From: Brachypterus glaber
Lineage: Eukaryota > Arthropoda > Insecta > Coleoptera > Kateretidae
NCBI GenBank assembly: GCA_958510825.1
Contig: OY294046.1
Location: forward strand, 45,551,794 to 45,615,793
DNA length: 64,000 bases
Direction of reading: 5' to 3'
Shown here: piece after piece, positions 21,098 through 32,059 of the stretch
Position numbering within the stretch: position 1 is the first letter of the stretch
How the letters are laid out: every line of letters starts with the position of its first letter
Notes under the pieces: generated by a model
The model's database searches: none
Told to the model about the DNA's origin: nothing
What the model saw: the letters and a program-made list of their open reading frames with translations, nothing else
Translations under genes and position numbers: made by a program

Positions 21098-22505
21098 TTC
21101 CTACGATCCTGAAAAAATATAAAGTTTCTTAATTTAATATTTTCCAATTTTTATTACTTATTCAAAGAATTTTTAAGAAAAAAAAAGCATACAAAGCAAA
21201 AAATAGCATACAAATGTATGTATTTTAAACAAGAAATATGATTTTCTTTTACTTTTAGTTTTCTTAGTTTTTAAATTTAATGCAATATTATACAATATAA
21301 TACCTAGCTGTTTAATAGGTTGCCTATAAAGCAAGCCTATTGAGTAAATCAAGGCAAGACAGTTTGCTAATTAAAGACCATGTATTTTGATGTTTTTTAT
21401 AAAATGTAAGGTAACTAAATCAAAAATTAAGTAATTTTTATAAAATCTAGACATAGATAAAACATCACAAGTTATATCTTGGTTAAATTAAGGTTATAAC
21501 TATAGTTTCTATTTTTGACATGAAAAACAGAAATATTTGGATTGAAAAACATAAAAGATATCATAAAATTCTGTGATGAAAGGTGGAAAATGGCAAATAA
21601 AACGAGGTGAGCTAAATTTGTAGAATCTACAACGTAAATTAAAGCCAAACCTACATACGTGAAATTAGGCAAACCTACATACCTAAATAAATATCAAACT
21701 AGGGTGATATGGAGATATCAAACAAGTGTGATATAAGGCATTTTCTAAAGAACAAAAGAGTGTGCTAAATGTCATTTTCATAGGGTATCGTAGAAAAAAC
21801 CCTTATTTTACTCAGTAGCCTCAAAATCCATTATTAACAAAACGGGGTTCTCTATTTTTTATTTACATTTTTTGAGGCCTACAGTCCAAGGACACTAGTG
21901 AACTGAACTTTTTACTAGTTATCGTCATGGACGGGTTCTGTGAGACGAGATGTTTAAATTTAAAAATTCAGCTATATACATTATGACGTCAGAAACTTTC
22001 GGATATGGAAGGAGAACTACAAATCAGCCATCAGATGGCTTCAAAATTGCACTGGCAGAAAAACAAGTATTTCATTGAAATGTGAAAGTCAGATTCCAAT
22101 TTTATTGTATGGAAAAACTAAACAAAAGTCAACCTCAAGTAATTTCACATCGGCTATGGGTGTGTAAAATTTGTATTCTAATGTCACCATTTTATCTTCA
22201 TACAAACTCACCTACACACAAAATTATTTTTATTAAACAAGGTATTTCATTCATTTCACAGTCATTTATTTACATTCGTATTTAATCTTCTGCAGGGTGC
22301 TGCGTACATGAAAAAATACCCTTCGTATTCCTATATTTAAAAATTTTATAAAGTGGACCTGAATTCACGTTTTATGCTATGTGATCTGGTTTCACCGTTA
22401 AATAACAATTTTAGAACAGTTTTTTTCGATGGCGTGATTGGTCAAAACTTCCAAATATGGGTTTTGTGGAATTTTCGTCTCTAATTTTTTAAATATTAAA
22501 AATAG
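21098..22505. other. No recognisable feature
   Basis: About 1.4 kb of AT-rich sequence. Short open frames (66-67 codons) have no recognisable motif. It lies on the 3' side of the Penelope-like fragment in that fragment's orientation and may be its decayed downstream part, but I cannot show this. Confidence 0.35.
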
Positions 22506-22718
22506 AGTCAAATGTTTAATTAGACCATGTTGTGCAGGTTCAAAATGTTCCATGAAAGCTTTTGCTGCTGGTGGAGATAATGGCTAACCTATAGCAGCAC
22601 CAAATACTTGTTTATAGAACTTTTCACCAACAAGAAAGGATTCGGACTCAAGACAAGCTTTGAAAAGATCGGAAAGTTTAGGATCTAAGTTGGCTGATGT
22701 TACGAGGTTTTATCTTAT
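22506..22718 (-). pseudogene. Penelope-like element reverse transcriptase fragment
   Basis: Read on the minus strand, one frame gives about 70 codons. Diagnostic parts are FLVGEKFYKQVFGAAIG, a stop codon, then PLSPPAAKAFMEHFE. This matches the RT region of Penelope-like elements, where a segment of the type 'F..G..Y.Q..G.AMGSPLSP..A...ME.FE' precedes the catalytic box. The TAG at 22584-22586 replaces the residue after the conserved glycine, and a further in-frame stop lies just upstream. The YxDD box and the GIY-YIG endonuclease are not visible nearby. It is therefore a dead fragment of an RT that copied RNA at chromosome ends or nicks. Two repeats with CTGAAGA...GAAA motifs lie upstream in its orientation (24.3 and 25.7 kb), consistent with but not proof of a common element. 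Confidence 0.75.
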
Positions 22719-23078
22719 GTCATACTAGTACTATACTAGAGTACAATATGTGGTTGGATCATATATAACACTATGTTATTTTATTAATAACGCTATGATT
22801 CTATCGATGTGTACTGTTTTTCTTAGATTTAATGCGAAGAGTATTGGCATTGGAGAAGGTGGGCTATATATCATAATTAAAATTTGTCGTACACTTCCGA
22901 AAGAGTTTACCAGAAAGAGTTGATAAATCTTATCTTAAATGGTCGTAAAGTGTGAGAAAATTATATTTACGGCAGAGGTGGTACCTTATGATTATTTACT
23001 ACAGTATTTATTTCGAGGATAATTCATTAAAGAGATAAAAACAAATATTTAATACAAAAAAAAATATTTTAAAACATA

Positions 23079-24093
23079 ATATCGTCGGCTTACAAGTAAA
23101 GAGCACTAAGTCAAAAAGCATGGTTTTGAGATATTGACAAATTTAACTTTCATTTTTGTTTTTTAATTTTTGTAATAATTGTTTTTGGAAAAAAACTACC
23201 GCAAATCGCAATGATATGTTTGGACTTAATAACGTCCCACTTGCAGTTAAATAAAAAAAACTGAAGTAGTTTATTTCAACTAAATTTAAAAAAAGTAATC
23301 GCGTGCGTTTTACTCGTAGAGCTGTTATGGGAAATTTTAATTACACACTTCTTTTTTTCTTCTCTGATCACCCCCACTTCCGGAATGGAGTTAAAAAAAT
23401 CTTATTATCAGATTCAGTTTCTTCGACCCCAAAAACCCCTATAATAATAATAATAATAATAATATTGACGCAAAATTAAAAACATCTAAAAATATTTACT
23501 CTTCACCCCCTCGGGGGTGGTGGTAAATTATTATATAAATTCTCTAGCTTAAAGCGTTCCTAAGTGTAGGTGTTTATATCGACATAAAACGTCTTAAAAC
23601 GCAAAAATACGCAAAAAATACTGCTGCCGACAAGAATACTTTCCCTATAGGCCTCGGTTCATTAAAACCAAAAACAAAACAAAAATTAAAAAAAAAAACA
23701 TTTAAAAAAATGTTTCTTTTTAAGTTTTTTTTTTGCAAAACGAAAAAAAAAACATTGAAAACAAAAATAAAAAAATAGTTTAGTAGAATACAAAAAGAAA
23801 ACGAAAAAAAAAACTACAAAAAAGCACCTCTCGGCAAACAAACAAGCACTAATTAGTACTGTCGCTGTGTTATTAATTCGTTTACAAAAACATTCTAAAT
23901 AATAAACGTACTAAGTGACTTAGTGCCTATTGCCAATTAAAATTTTAATCAAAATCAAATTGGTTTGGTAGTCCACCTAGAAGTTAGTTCGGTTTATCTG
24001 TACACAGATCATCAAAAATTAATTAAAGTGCCATTTAAATCCTATTTTTGCAAAAAGTTGACTTAGTGACTTTTATTTGTAAGCCCACGATAT
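23079..24093. mobile_element. Element with 40-bp TIRs
   Basis: ATATCGTCGGCTTACAAGTA at the left continues through 'gcactaagtcaa' and is matched inverted at 24052-24093 ('ttagtgacttttatttgt', 'aagcccacgatat'). Inside is a fragment of the CGGT-block repeat on the minus strand (about 23350-23660: 'gattcagtttcttcgacccc', 'ccctcgggggtgg', 'cgcaaaaatacgc') and a (TAA)n run at 23441-23463. The right end occurs again at about 25438-25479 because it lies inside the tandem duplication. Confidence 0.6.
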
Positions 24094-25052
24094 TTGGTAA
24101 TGGTTGGTTTACCCAGTCATTAACACTAAACTAACTAAGTATTTGAACAATGGAATATCAGAATTATTTGACACATTTCATCAGGGGTAATTTTAATGTG
24201 CAGCTGGAGAATTTTTGTCTGTTTTAGCCTTTTTTAAGATTATAATTTTTTTTAGGGTTATTAGTGATAAACACTTGGAAATGAAGCAAATAAAAACATT
24301 ATTGCATTAAATAATCATGCTAACGTTTCACCTAATATTTGGCTTCTTCAGGGCTAAAAAGATATAAATTATAACATTTTTGGACATAACTTGGACATTA
24401 TAAACTGATTTTTTGGAAAAAAAAATGTATATAAACAAAAACAAAAGATTAATAAATTAAAAACTTACATAAATTATTAAATATGCATTAAAACAAACAA
24501 ATTAAACAAAAACATTACATTAACAAACATGTGCAACTTAAAAAATGCAATAAGGCTTTCATGTTGGGTAATCAAAATCATAATTTAAAATTGATCCACC
24601 CAAGATATTTCTGGGAACAGTTAGTTCGGCACCTTGTAAGGTTAACTCGCCAACATTTCTATAAAGTTGTAATAAACAATGATAAATCGCGAACTTCCGC
24701 TTAAGATAATCTTTTTCCTTGGTCAAGAAACATCGTTGAAACAATACTGCCGAAATGATTATCAGGAAAATTACAGCACATTATAAGAGTTATTTTCCCA
24801 ATACCGGCATTGTGCACCATAAGTCATTTTTGAGGCTTCTAGTGAAAAAATAAGAGAAACAAGCCGTGAAGATATGTAATGCTACGAATTCCATTATATA
24901 CTATTTACAGTAAATGGTATATTGCATTTTCCCAAATACTTTAAAAAAATATATTTTCAAAAAAAATAAATAAATAAAAAAAACATTTTTTAAGATCTTA
25001 AAAAAAGGAAAAATTTTTGAAAAAAAAAATTTATTAAAAAAAAACTTTTGTG
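23665..25052. repeat. 1388-bp tandem duplication, unit 1
   Basis: This unit and the next are near-identical and head-to-tail (for example 'cacctctcggcaaac' at 23825 and 25211, offset 1386). Differences are mostly single bases and homopolymer lengths. On the minus strand each unit holds a 61-codon frame (24744-24559 here) with a TTG rather than ATG first codon and one amino-acid difference between the units. I do not recognise it. On the minus strand 24351-24326 reads CTGAAGAAGCC, seven to eight bases, GGTGAAACG, a half hammerhead-like core. The junction lies in A-rich low-complexity DNA. Confidence 0.85.
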
Positions 25053-26440
25053 AAAAACCAAAAACAAAAAAAAATAAAAAAAAACATTTAAAAAAATGTT
25101 TCTTTTTAAGTTTCTTTTTTGCAAAACGAATAAAAAAACATTGAAAACAAAAATAAAAAAATTGTTTAGTAGAATACAAAAAGAAAACGAAAAAAAACAC
25201 TACAAGAAAGCACCTCTCGGCAAACAAACAAGCACTAATTAGTACTGTCGCTGTGTTATTAATTCGTTTACAAAAACATTCTAAATAATAAACGTACTAA
25301 GTGACTTAGTGCCTATTGCCAATTAAAATTTTAATCAAAATCAAATTGGTTTGGTAGTCCACCTAGAAGTTAGTTCGGTTTATCTGTACACAGATCATCA
25401 AAAATTAATTAAAGTGCCATTTAAATCCTATTTTTGCAAAAAGTTGACTTAGTGACTTTTATTTGTAAGCCCACGATATTTGGTAATGGTTGGTTTACCC
25501 AGTCATTAACACTAAACTAACTAAGAATTTGAACAATGGAATATCAGAATTATTTGACACATTTCATCAGGGGTAATTTTAATGTGCAGCTGGAGAATTT
25601 TTGTCTGTTTTAGCCTTTTTTAAGATTATAATTTTTTTTAGGGTTATTAGTGATAAACACTCGGAAATGAAGCAAATAAAAACTTTATTGCATTAAATAA
25701 TCATGCCAACGTTTCACCTAATATTTGGCTTCTTCAGGGCTAAAAAGATATAAATTATAACATTTTTGGACATAACTTGGACATTATAAACTGATTTTTT
25801 GGAAAAAAAATGTATATAAACAAAAACAAGATTAATAAATTAAAAACTTACATAAATTATTAAATATGCATTAAAACAAACAAATTAAACAAAAACATTA
25901 CATTAACAAACATGTGCAACTTAAAAAATGCAATAAGGCTTTCATGTTGGGTAATCAAAATCATAATTTAAAATTGATCCACCCAAGATATTTCTGGGAA
26001 CAGTTAGTTCGGCACCTTGTAAGGTTAACTCGCCAACATTTCTATAAAGTTGTAATAAACAATGATAAATCGCGAACTTCCGCTTAAGATAATCTTTTTC
26101 CTCGGTCAAGAAACATCGTTGAAACAATACTGCCGAAATGATTATCAGGAAAATTACAGCACATTATAAGAGTTATTTTCCCAATAAGGGCATTGTGCAC
26201 CATAAGTCATTTTTGAGGCTTCTAGTGTAAAAATAAGAGAAACAAATCGTGAAGATATTTAATGCTACGAATTCCATTATATATTATTTACAGTAAATGG
26301 TATATTGCATTTTCCCAAATACTTAAAAAAAAAAAAATATTTTCAAAAAATAAATAAAAAAATACATTTTTTAATTTCTTAAAAAAAAAGGAAAAATTTT
26401 TGAAAAAAAAATAAATTAAACAAAAAACTTTTGTGAAAAA
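25053..26440. repeat. 1388-bp tandem duplication, unit 2
   Basis: Head-to-tail copy of the preceding unit. The minus-strand 61-codon frame is at 26127-25942 and the CTGAAGA...GAAA motif near 25740-25710. The low divergence, perhaps 2 percent by eye, means the duplication is recent compared with most repeats here. An assembly artefact is less likely because the units differ at scattered positions. Confidence 0.85.
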
Positions 26441-26449
26441 CGAAAAAAA

Positions 26450-26880
26450 AATTGATTTTTTTTTTGAAACTTAATGTTTTTTCATTTTTTTCAAAACTTT
26501 TTTATTTTTGGGGGATTACTTTCAAAATCGATAGAATCCTTATAATAAAAGTAACTTTTCCTAAAAAAATTACATTAATTGAAATTTTCAGCTTTTTTCA
26601 ATTTTTTTAAAAGTTTAACCCCCCATAAATTTTTTGTTTTTGTGGGGATTAGTTTCAAAAACAATAGGGATCTTTCCCTTGTAGAACTTGATTTTTCCTG
26701 AAAAGTCGATCGGATCATTCGTTTTTGAGTTATCGTGTTCAAATATTCGTAACATCAGACGGACTTTTTCATGAAACAAATTTATATCCAAGAATTTTTT
26801 GTCTATGACGATTTTTTGATTTTTTTCGAAAATACTGTATATTATTCTAGCGCAGGCGCTGTAAATAATATCATATAATA
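26450..26880 (-). repeat. 'GTCCGTC' repeat, copy on minus strand
   Basis: The reverse complement follows the same order as 14050-14330: 'tcgtcatagacaaaaaa', 'tttgtttcatgaaaaagtcc', 'cgatcgacttttcaggaaaa', 'gatccctattgtttttgaaa' and 'ggggggttaaactttt'. It joins directly to the tandem duplication. Confidence 0.65.
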
Positions 26881-27060
26881 ACTTTACAACGGAGTTTTAC
26901 ACTTTAATATTTGATACCGTCAAAAAAAATCCGTCCGTCCGGGAATTTTTTTACCATGATAACTCGAGAACACTTTGAGCTAAATACCATAGGTTTCTTA
27001 TCCGAAGTTCTAGAGTTGGTGAAAAATCGGGGTGGGTAAGGGGATAAAATGGGGTAAAAA
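26841..27060. repeat. Mixed repeat fragments
   Basis: 'attctagcgcaggcgctgt' also begins a stretch at 51127. The following 'gtccgtccgggaatttttt' and 'ccatgataactcgagaac' match about 655-765. Several unrelated repeat ends meet here. Confidence 0.45.
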
Positions 27061-27104
27061 CTATATTTTTAAATATATATATTTTTTTGTTTTTCAAATA
27101 AAAC

Positions 27105-27243
27105 AATAGTATATTGTTTTACTAAGAGGAAAAGTAAAGCTTTTTTTTTACTAGTCTGTAGAATTTACGGACGACGCGAAGCGGAGTCTGGAAACTACAG
27201 ACGAGCAAAAAAAGCAATTTTCCTCTGAGTGAAACATACTATT
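27105..27243. repeat. Hairpin element with GCGAAGC core
   Basis: Arms pair: 'aatagtatattgttttac' with 'gaaacatactatt', 'agaggaaaagt' with the 'attttcctct' side, and 'ctgtag' with 'ctacag' around 'gacgcgaagcggagtc'. It belongs with the other AGTATATT hairpins (20992, 47866, 48926). Confidence 0.6.
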
Positions 27244-28125
27244 TTTTCTTCAAGCATCCTATATATTTTTTTAATTAATTTATGAATTTAATTTATTCAG
27301 TAATAAAGTATATTTATTAAAATAGGTCAATAAAACCCTTTCGAAATAAACTTAAACCTTCCTTGGCTCATTTTAAATTTTTTTGGTAGGCTAAATCGTA
27401 CACTTTTCGCGATTTCGATGGTAACTTGTCTAATGTAGCATTTGCAATTTCGGAGAGATTTGTAGGTGTATAAACCATATATTCTTTAATCATTTTTAAT
27501 CAATTTCACACAAGGTTTTTGCACAGAACCTCGAGTCAACCACCTGTTTACATAATAAACAAACAAGTTTGAAGTATGGCTGTCATTAAAGTCAAAGAGT
27601 GCTGCCGCCAGTGATGGTTTTGCTAACTAACTTTTTTTTACGGCGTACAACAATGAACTCATTTTTTTACTGTAAAAAAATATATCACTTCTAAATAGTG
27701 AGTTCAGTTATTAAACATGAACATTTTAGTATGCTTGCAGAAAAAAAAATACGAGAAAAAAAATTATATTTTGCTTTAATGAACCTAGGCCTACATGAAA
27801 AATAATCATTTGTTAAGTGGTATTTATTACACGACTCAACAAAAAAATTTTTGTTCTTTATCCTAAAGTTTATATTATGATTTTTCGGTTCATTATGCAC
27901 AAAAACGAAAAGAAAATACCTTCTTTTGGTTTAAAGTTTGCTTTTGTGATAGTTGTGGTAATAATACTCATTTTCGATTTTTTTTATAAATTTCAATTAG
28001 TTTAAATACATTCAAAAACTACCGCAAGATCTGAGTGGGGTTTTTACTTTCACGCAGTGCCTCCAGATGGCACTCAAGTGATAAACCACGATCAGGTGTT
28101 TTGTACATGTCGAGAAAACGTTAAA
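27244..28125. other. No recognisable feature
   Basis: AT-rich. A 62-codon frame at 27817-28005 has a hydrophobic C-terminal stretch (VIVVVIILIFDFF) but no start context or family I recognise. Confidence 0.4.
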
Positions 28126-28488
28126 ATGGCATCGCGAAAGTAAATATGATGCTGATGCATTTTGCTACGTATGTGGTCAATTTATTAAAGTTCGAGACAT
28201 TAAATATGATCTAAAAACATATCACGTTCTCTGTGAAGCCTACGAAGCATAGTTTGACTGTCCTGTTCGGAATTAAGACAAGCCATGGGCTCCAAATGTT
28301 GCTCGTAGTTATTGTAAAAGATGTTTGGAAGGTGAGCAATTTTTAATTAAGCAGTGAATCATATGTAATGGACATATTAACGTTATCAAGTATTGGCCAA
28401 TGAAAACATGATGGGAGACTATATCTGGGGTTTATTGAGAGAAAGTACTTATGAACATAAAAGAAAGAGTAAGAGTGTATACTTTTAA
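28126..28488 (+). pseudogene. Decayed copy of an uncharacterised repetitive insect protein
   Basis: An ATG at 28126 gives MASRK. After a one-base shift, the frame from 28139 reads KYDADAFCYVCGQFIKV, then TYHVLCEAYEA, a stop, FDCPVR, a stop, and DKPWAPNVARSYCKRCLEG. After further stops, another shift leads to NMMGDYIWGLLRES and HKRKSKSVYF with a TAA at 28486. I recall a multi-copy, uncharacterised arthropod and cnidarian protein family with the same layout: a CxVCG pair, a second cysteine pair around 'DK.WAP...C..C', and a C-terminal 'MGDY.W.L.R' with a basic tail. The family's function is not known to me; the cysteines suggest metal binding. The copy is dead: three or more stops, two frameshifts, and the middle of the protein is missing. 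Confidence 0.65.
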
Positions 28489-29189
28489 AGTATTTTCTAA
28501 TTTTTTGTAAGTTATTTTGATAGTAAAACTTAATAAAAATGACAAACTAATTTATTTCGATGGTTCTATCTTCCAATAAAAAATAATACCACATATTTTG
28601 AAAAATATCTTTCAATCGGTCTTCGAAATACAAAAGCAAACTTTTTTTTGCCATATAATTTTTTTTCGTGTAATTACGACCTAAACTATCGAAATTTTAT
28701 ACTTTAGAGTCAAAGTCAAATTTTGTGTTGACCCGTGTTATTGCTCTAAGGACTATGTGAATCACATTTTTCGTTTATAAAAGCTGCCACAGTTTTATCA
28801 TTAATTACAATATCTAGCATGCATCTGTATAATAGTTTTTGCGAAAGCAGGGTTGTTACACATAACACGTAATTGGCCACTCGGTGGCAATATTTACAAG
28901 AAGTCGTAACTCAACGAATGATTTAGTGTCGGTCGATAACATTACGTATTTATTACACTTTGCCATTATTTAGAGGCACACAACTTAATACACACAGAGA
29001 TACTGTAGTTATGATATATTTATGCATGGAATTTTCAAACAAGAAGTGCAGTAGGCTGGAACTAAAACAAAAAAAAAATTGTTGCGAAACCAATAATAGT
29101 GTATTACCTAAAGTACTTAAAGCGTTAGATGTTTAGTAGTACCTAGTAGAAGTAGCAATGGATCAAATTTCAAAGAACATGAGTAGTAA
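28489..29189. other. No recognisable feature
   Basis: AT-rich sequence with no recognised motif on either strand. Confidence 0.4.
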
Positions 29190-29360
29190 AATATTAATTT
29201 CTTTAGTTTTCTTGATATCAAAAAAGCCTTTGATACAGTACATCTCCCCAATATATGTACAGGTCTTTTGTGTGTGCGTAACATGCGCTTGGGGATAGTC
29301 ACTTGTTTTTACATTCCTACATCAATATATCTAGAAAATGTCATAAAACAAATAATGTAA
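29190..29360 (+). pseudogene. Non-LTR retrotransposon reverse transcriptase fragment
   Basis: The plus frame reads NINFFSFLDIKKAFDTVHLP and continues open for about 35 more codons to TAA at 29358. 'FLDIKKAFDTV' is the first catalytic motif (motif A, with the metal-binding aspartate) of reverse transcriptases of the Jockey/CR1/RTE kind. Stop codons sit immediately upstream, the second catalytic motif (YxDD) is not seen, and no endonuclease domain is nearby. This is a small relic. The clade cannot be decided from so few residues. Confidence 0.65.
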
Positions 29361-29974
29361 GGGGCCTTCTGGAAAGCCTCTCTCAGCGTTAAAAGAGAAG
29401 CTGCTTGGGAGTCAAGCTAACCTAATTTTTTTTGTTTTGACCTTGGATATAATCAATTGTTTTTTTCTCACTGGAAACATCGGTGCGTAAAATAAAACAA
29501 TAAAAAATTTTCAAAATTTTTTTACTAACTGTGATTTTCCTTGGGGACAGTAAAAAAAAACAAGATATAGAGAGAATAAAAGAAGAAAAGTTTACAAAAT
29601 AAGTATGCTTTTAACTGTTCCAATCTAAGCTGTTCTTCGAGCTTAGAATATCCAGCTGAAATTTCATAACGCCAAGTAAGTCTGCAACGTCAGTTATAGG
29701 TGAGTTACGAGAAATTTTATTGTAACATATCCACCGGACGTTCGATAATTACCATACAACAAATAAATTTATGAAAAACTGCGCAAGATATCTGCTGCTA
29801 TAAATTCTGCATTTGTTGTCAAATAAATATAAATATTAGGAAAGCGTAAGTTTTTGTTCTGATTACTAGCTTACTGTCTATCAGAATCCATTATAATGGG
29901 CAAGATTTTAGAAAACTTTTATGTTTAACAAAAATTTCATTCTCTGCAGTTTTTAGTTCTCCTTTCCCCATCTA
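29361..29974. other. Mostly unassigned; fragment of the CGGT-block family
   Basis: At 29445-29570 'atttttttactaac' and 'ttccttggggacagtaaa' echo 'ttactgacgc' and 'ttccttggggaaagtaaa' near 47065-47095. The rest is unrecognised. Confidence 0.35.
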
Positions 29975-30293
29975 CAGTCGGTCAAGTAAGAGAGTGTCAC
30001 GCATTGTTTATTTAAGAATTTATTTATACTAATTATTTTACATTAATTTACAGCCAATGAATGGTAGATCAATGCAAATAACTTGTGAACTCGCCCAGTC
30101 CCTAATGGCATCGTCAGGGCATACCTTGACGAGATTTTCTGCACATTCCTATGGCCAAATTGTCCGTCTCGCGACAGCTGCTCTATGTAATGTGTAACTT
30201 TTTCCCGCGAAGCTTGTGTTTGATGGGGTTTGCGTCTAGCGACTGGGACGGCCAATCTTGATCGATGTTTTCCTTGGCCCTGGTAGTCACCAT
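29975..30293 (-). pseudogene. Tc1-type transposase C-terminus with TIR
   Basis: On the minus strand from 30293 the frame reads MVTTRAKENIDQDWPSQSLD and on to ANPI. 'DWPSQSPDLNPI(E)' is the Tc1/mariner motif around the last catalytic acidic residues of the DDE/D domain. Here the second aspartate of 'PDLNP' is retained as LDANP and the following glutamate is lysine. Downstream, RETDNLAIGM, RQGMP, stop, RC and GLGEFTSY match the usual C-terminal '..MPRRC...GG.T.Y'. Several stops interrupt it. The 3' end is marked by CAGTCGGTCAAGTAAGAGAG at 29975 preceded by TA, a typical Tc1 terminal inverted repeat and TA target. The N-terminal half and the other TIR are missing. Confidence 0.8.
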
Positions 30294-30399
30294 CCATTGT
30301 CGGACTGGGAAGCCCAAGGCTAGTGAAATTTATCTATTAAAATTTTTATTTTTTTCCTTTCCAAGATAAAAATTTTCAATCAAAAACAAAAAAAAACCC

Positions 30400-30625
30400 T
30401 CATAAAAAAAAGCTTTGCACCTGAGCATTTCTATAAAATGTGGGGCCCAGCTTGGCACCCCTACCAAAAGAAAAAACACCATCTGACAAAAAAAGGTTTG
30501 TCCCTGAGCGTTTCTACAAAATTTAGCGCCCCTACCAAAATAAAACCAAAACAAAAAAAACACCCACAGAAAAAAAGCTTTGTCCCTGAGCGTTTCTACA
30601 AAATTTGACGCCCCTACCCAAAAAA
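30400..30625 (-). repeat. Tandem modules related to 1102-1439
   Basis: Three modules of about 80-90 bp share 'gtccctgagcgtttctacaa' and 'gcgcccctaccaaaa' in variant forms, starting near 30408, 30485 and 30570. Read on the minus strand, 'cagggacaaagctttttttt' equals the module inside 1221-1277. The 100-codon minus frame across it is driven by the repeat. Confidence 0.65.
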
Positions 30626-31205
30626 AAAACAACCGCTATTATTTTAATTTTTAAAAACAAATAAAGTTTCTTCTTGGGGGGTGGGGTAAATACCCCTCTA
30701 TCTAAACGTCTGGTACGAATTGTTCATGCGAAATATACAATGATGAGCTTTTTTTCAGTTATCTAATTTTTTGAGAGGAAAAGTAAAAAAATAGTTAGGG
30801 GACCCGTAGGTTACTACCCCCGGGTCCCGATTTTCTCTCGACAGCCCTGGTTATTACTTTAACCGCTTTATAACAGCTCTAAAATGAACAAAAATAAAAA
30901 TTTAACAATGCGGCGCTAGACAGAGTGACAAATACTGAAAAATGATCAAAATTACCGTGTAATTAAAAATACTTCAACAAAGTTAAATTTTTAAATTTTA
31001 AGTTTTATCTCTCAAAAATGAACTTCTGGGATTGCAATGAGTGGTTTTGTAATATTCAGCCTTCGTCCGTTTTCTTTAACAATTTTTTTCATCTAAATAT
31101 TACTGGGAAATAATGTGTACACTCCAAAGATAACATTTCAGGCCGGTTAAAAATAAGTTAAGTCGATATTTTACGTCGTTTAAAAATTATCGATATACAG
31201 TAAAA
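30626..31205. other. No recognisable feature
   Basis: Unassigned AT-rich stretch with a few C/G runs. Confidence 0.4.
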
Positions 31206-31262
31206 GGGAACGTTCAAGTATTACGTAACGCAAATTTTGATCATTTTGGACCCCCATTACAG
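31206..31262 (+). mobile_element. One arm of the GGGAACGTTCAAG MITE
   Basis: GGGAACGTTCAAGTATTACG is followed by 'ttttgatcattttgga' and 'ccccc', which matches the inverted right arm of 58116-58263. No partner arm follows, so the copy is truncated, probably by the next inverted-repeat element. Confidence 0.65.
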
Positions 31263-31299
31263 AGAAGTCAATAGAAAATATTCTGTGTTCACGAAACCG

Positions 31300-31710
31300 A
31301 ATAGTTCACATATCGATACCCCCAAGCAACAAAGCCGTAACTCATATATTGTCATTTGTCCCGACAGCTAAATTTCTAAAATATTTTTTTTTATTATTTA
31401 AGGGTGGGAAAATGATTGAAGTGGAAAAGGAAGCCATGCGATACGTCATTTGAAAGCTTATAAAATTCTCTATTTAACTGTATAAGTATTTATTGTTTAT
31501 TTTTTGTTTATTCCTGATACTATTCAAGTTTAAAATTTTTTACTTTAGTGTTTTTAGGTAAAATTTTGGTTAAAATGGCCTGTGGAGAAATCTGAGTAGT
31601 ACCACCAGGTGTGTCTTTTTTCAAGGCGTTTACCTATGAGTATAACTCAAAATGGGTCTAACTTGAGTTACGTCCTTGTTGCTTGGAAGTGTCGATATAC
31701 GCATTGTTCA
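31300..31710. mobile_element. 411-bp inverted-repeat element with a foreign fragment
   Basis: 'cccaagcaacaaagccgtaa' with 'ctca' at 31321-31344 pairs with 'gagttacgtccttgttgctt' at 31665-31684. Outward, 'tatcgatac' and 'gttcac' pair with 'gtcgatata' and 'gttcac' variants. The middle (31420-31500) matches part of the 8796-9512 MITE ('aagcttataaaattctctat'). An 82-codon frame at 31609-31857 overlaps the right arm and is not credible. Confidence 0.6.
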
Positions 31711-32059
31711 CATTATCGAGGTTATACTGTATTTCTACACAAACGTAAAATTGTACACTTACTTTTATACCAAACCAAACGTCTGCAAACCTGGTACTCA
31801 AGATTACACAGGTGCTTATTAAAACACGCAAAAAAATATTATGTTATACTATACTAAAAATTATGATGAACAATCATAATTTCAGACAAAAAAGGAAAAG
31901 GAAAGGCCAAACAAGTGACTTTAAAACATCATAAAATAAAATTAATTACATTAATTACATTACTCCAGCTTTTAATGTTAATTTTAGTTTGTAAAAATTA
32001 TTTTATTACAAGACATAAAAAATAAACACTCTTACTTTTTTATATTTTTTTACCTATAA
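31711..32059. other. No recognisable feature
   Basis: AT-rich spacer before the Helitron. Confidence 0.4.

Noticed and set aside
24559..24744. 61-codon minus frame conserved in both tandem units
   Set aside because: First codon is TTG, there is no recognisable domain, and similarity merely reflects the recent 1388-bp duplication.
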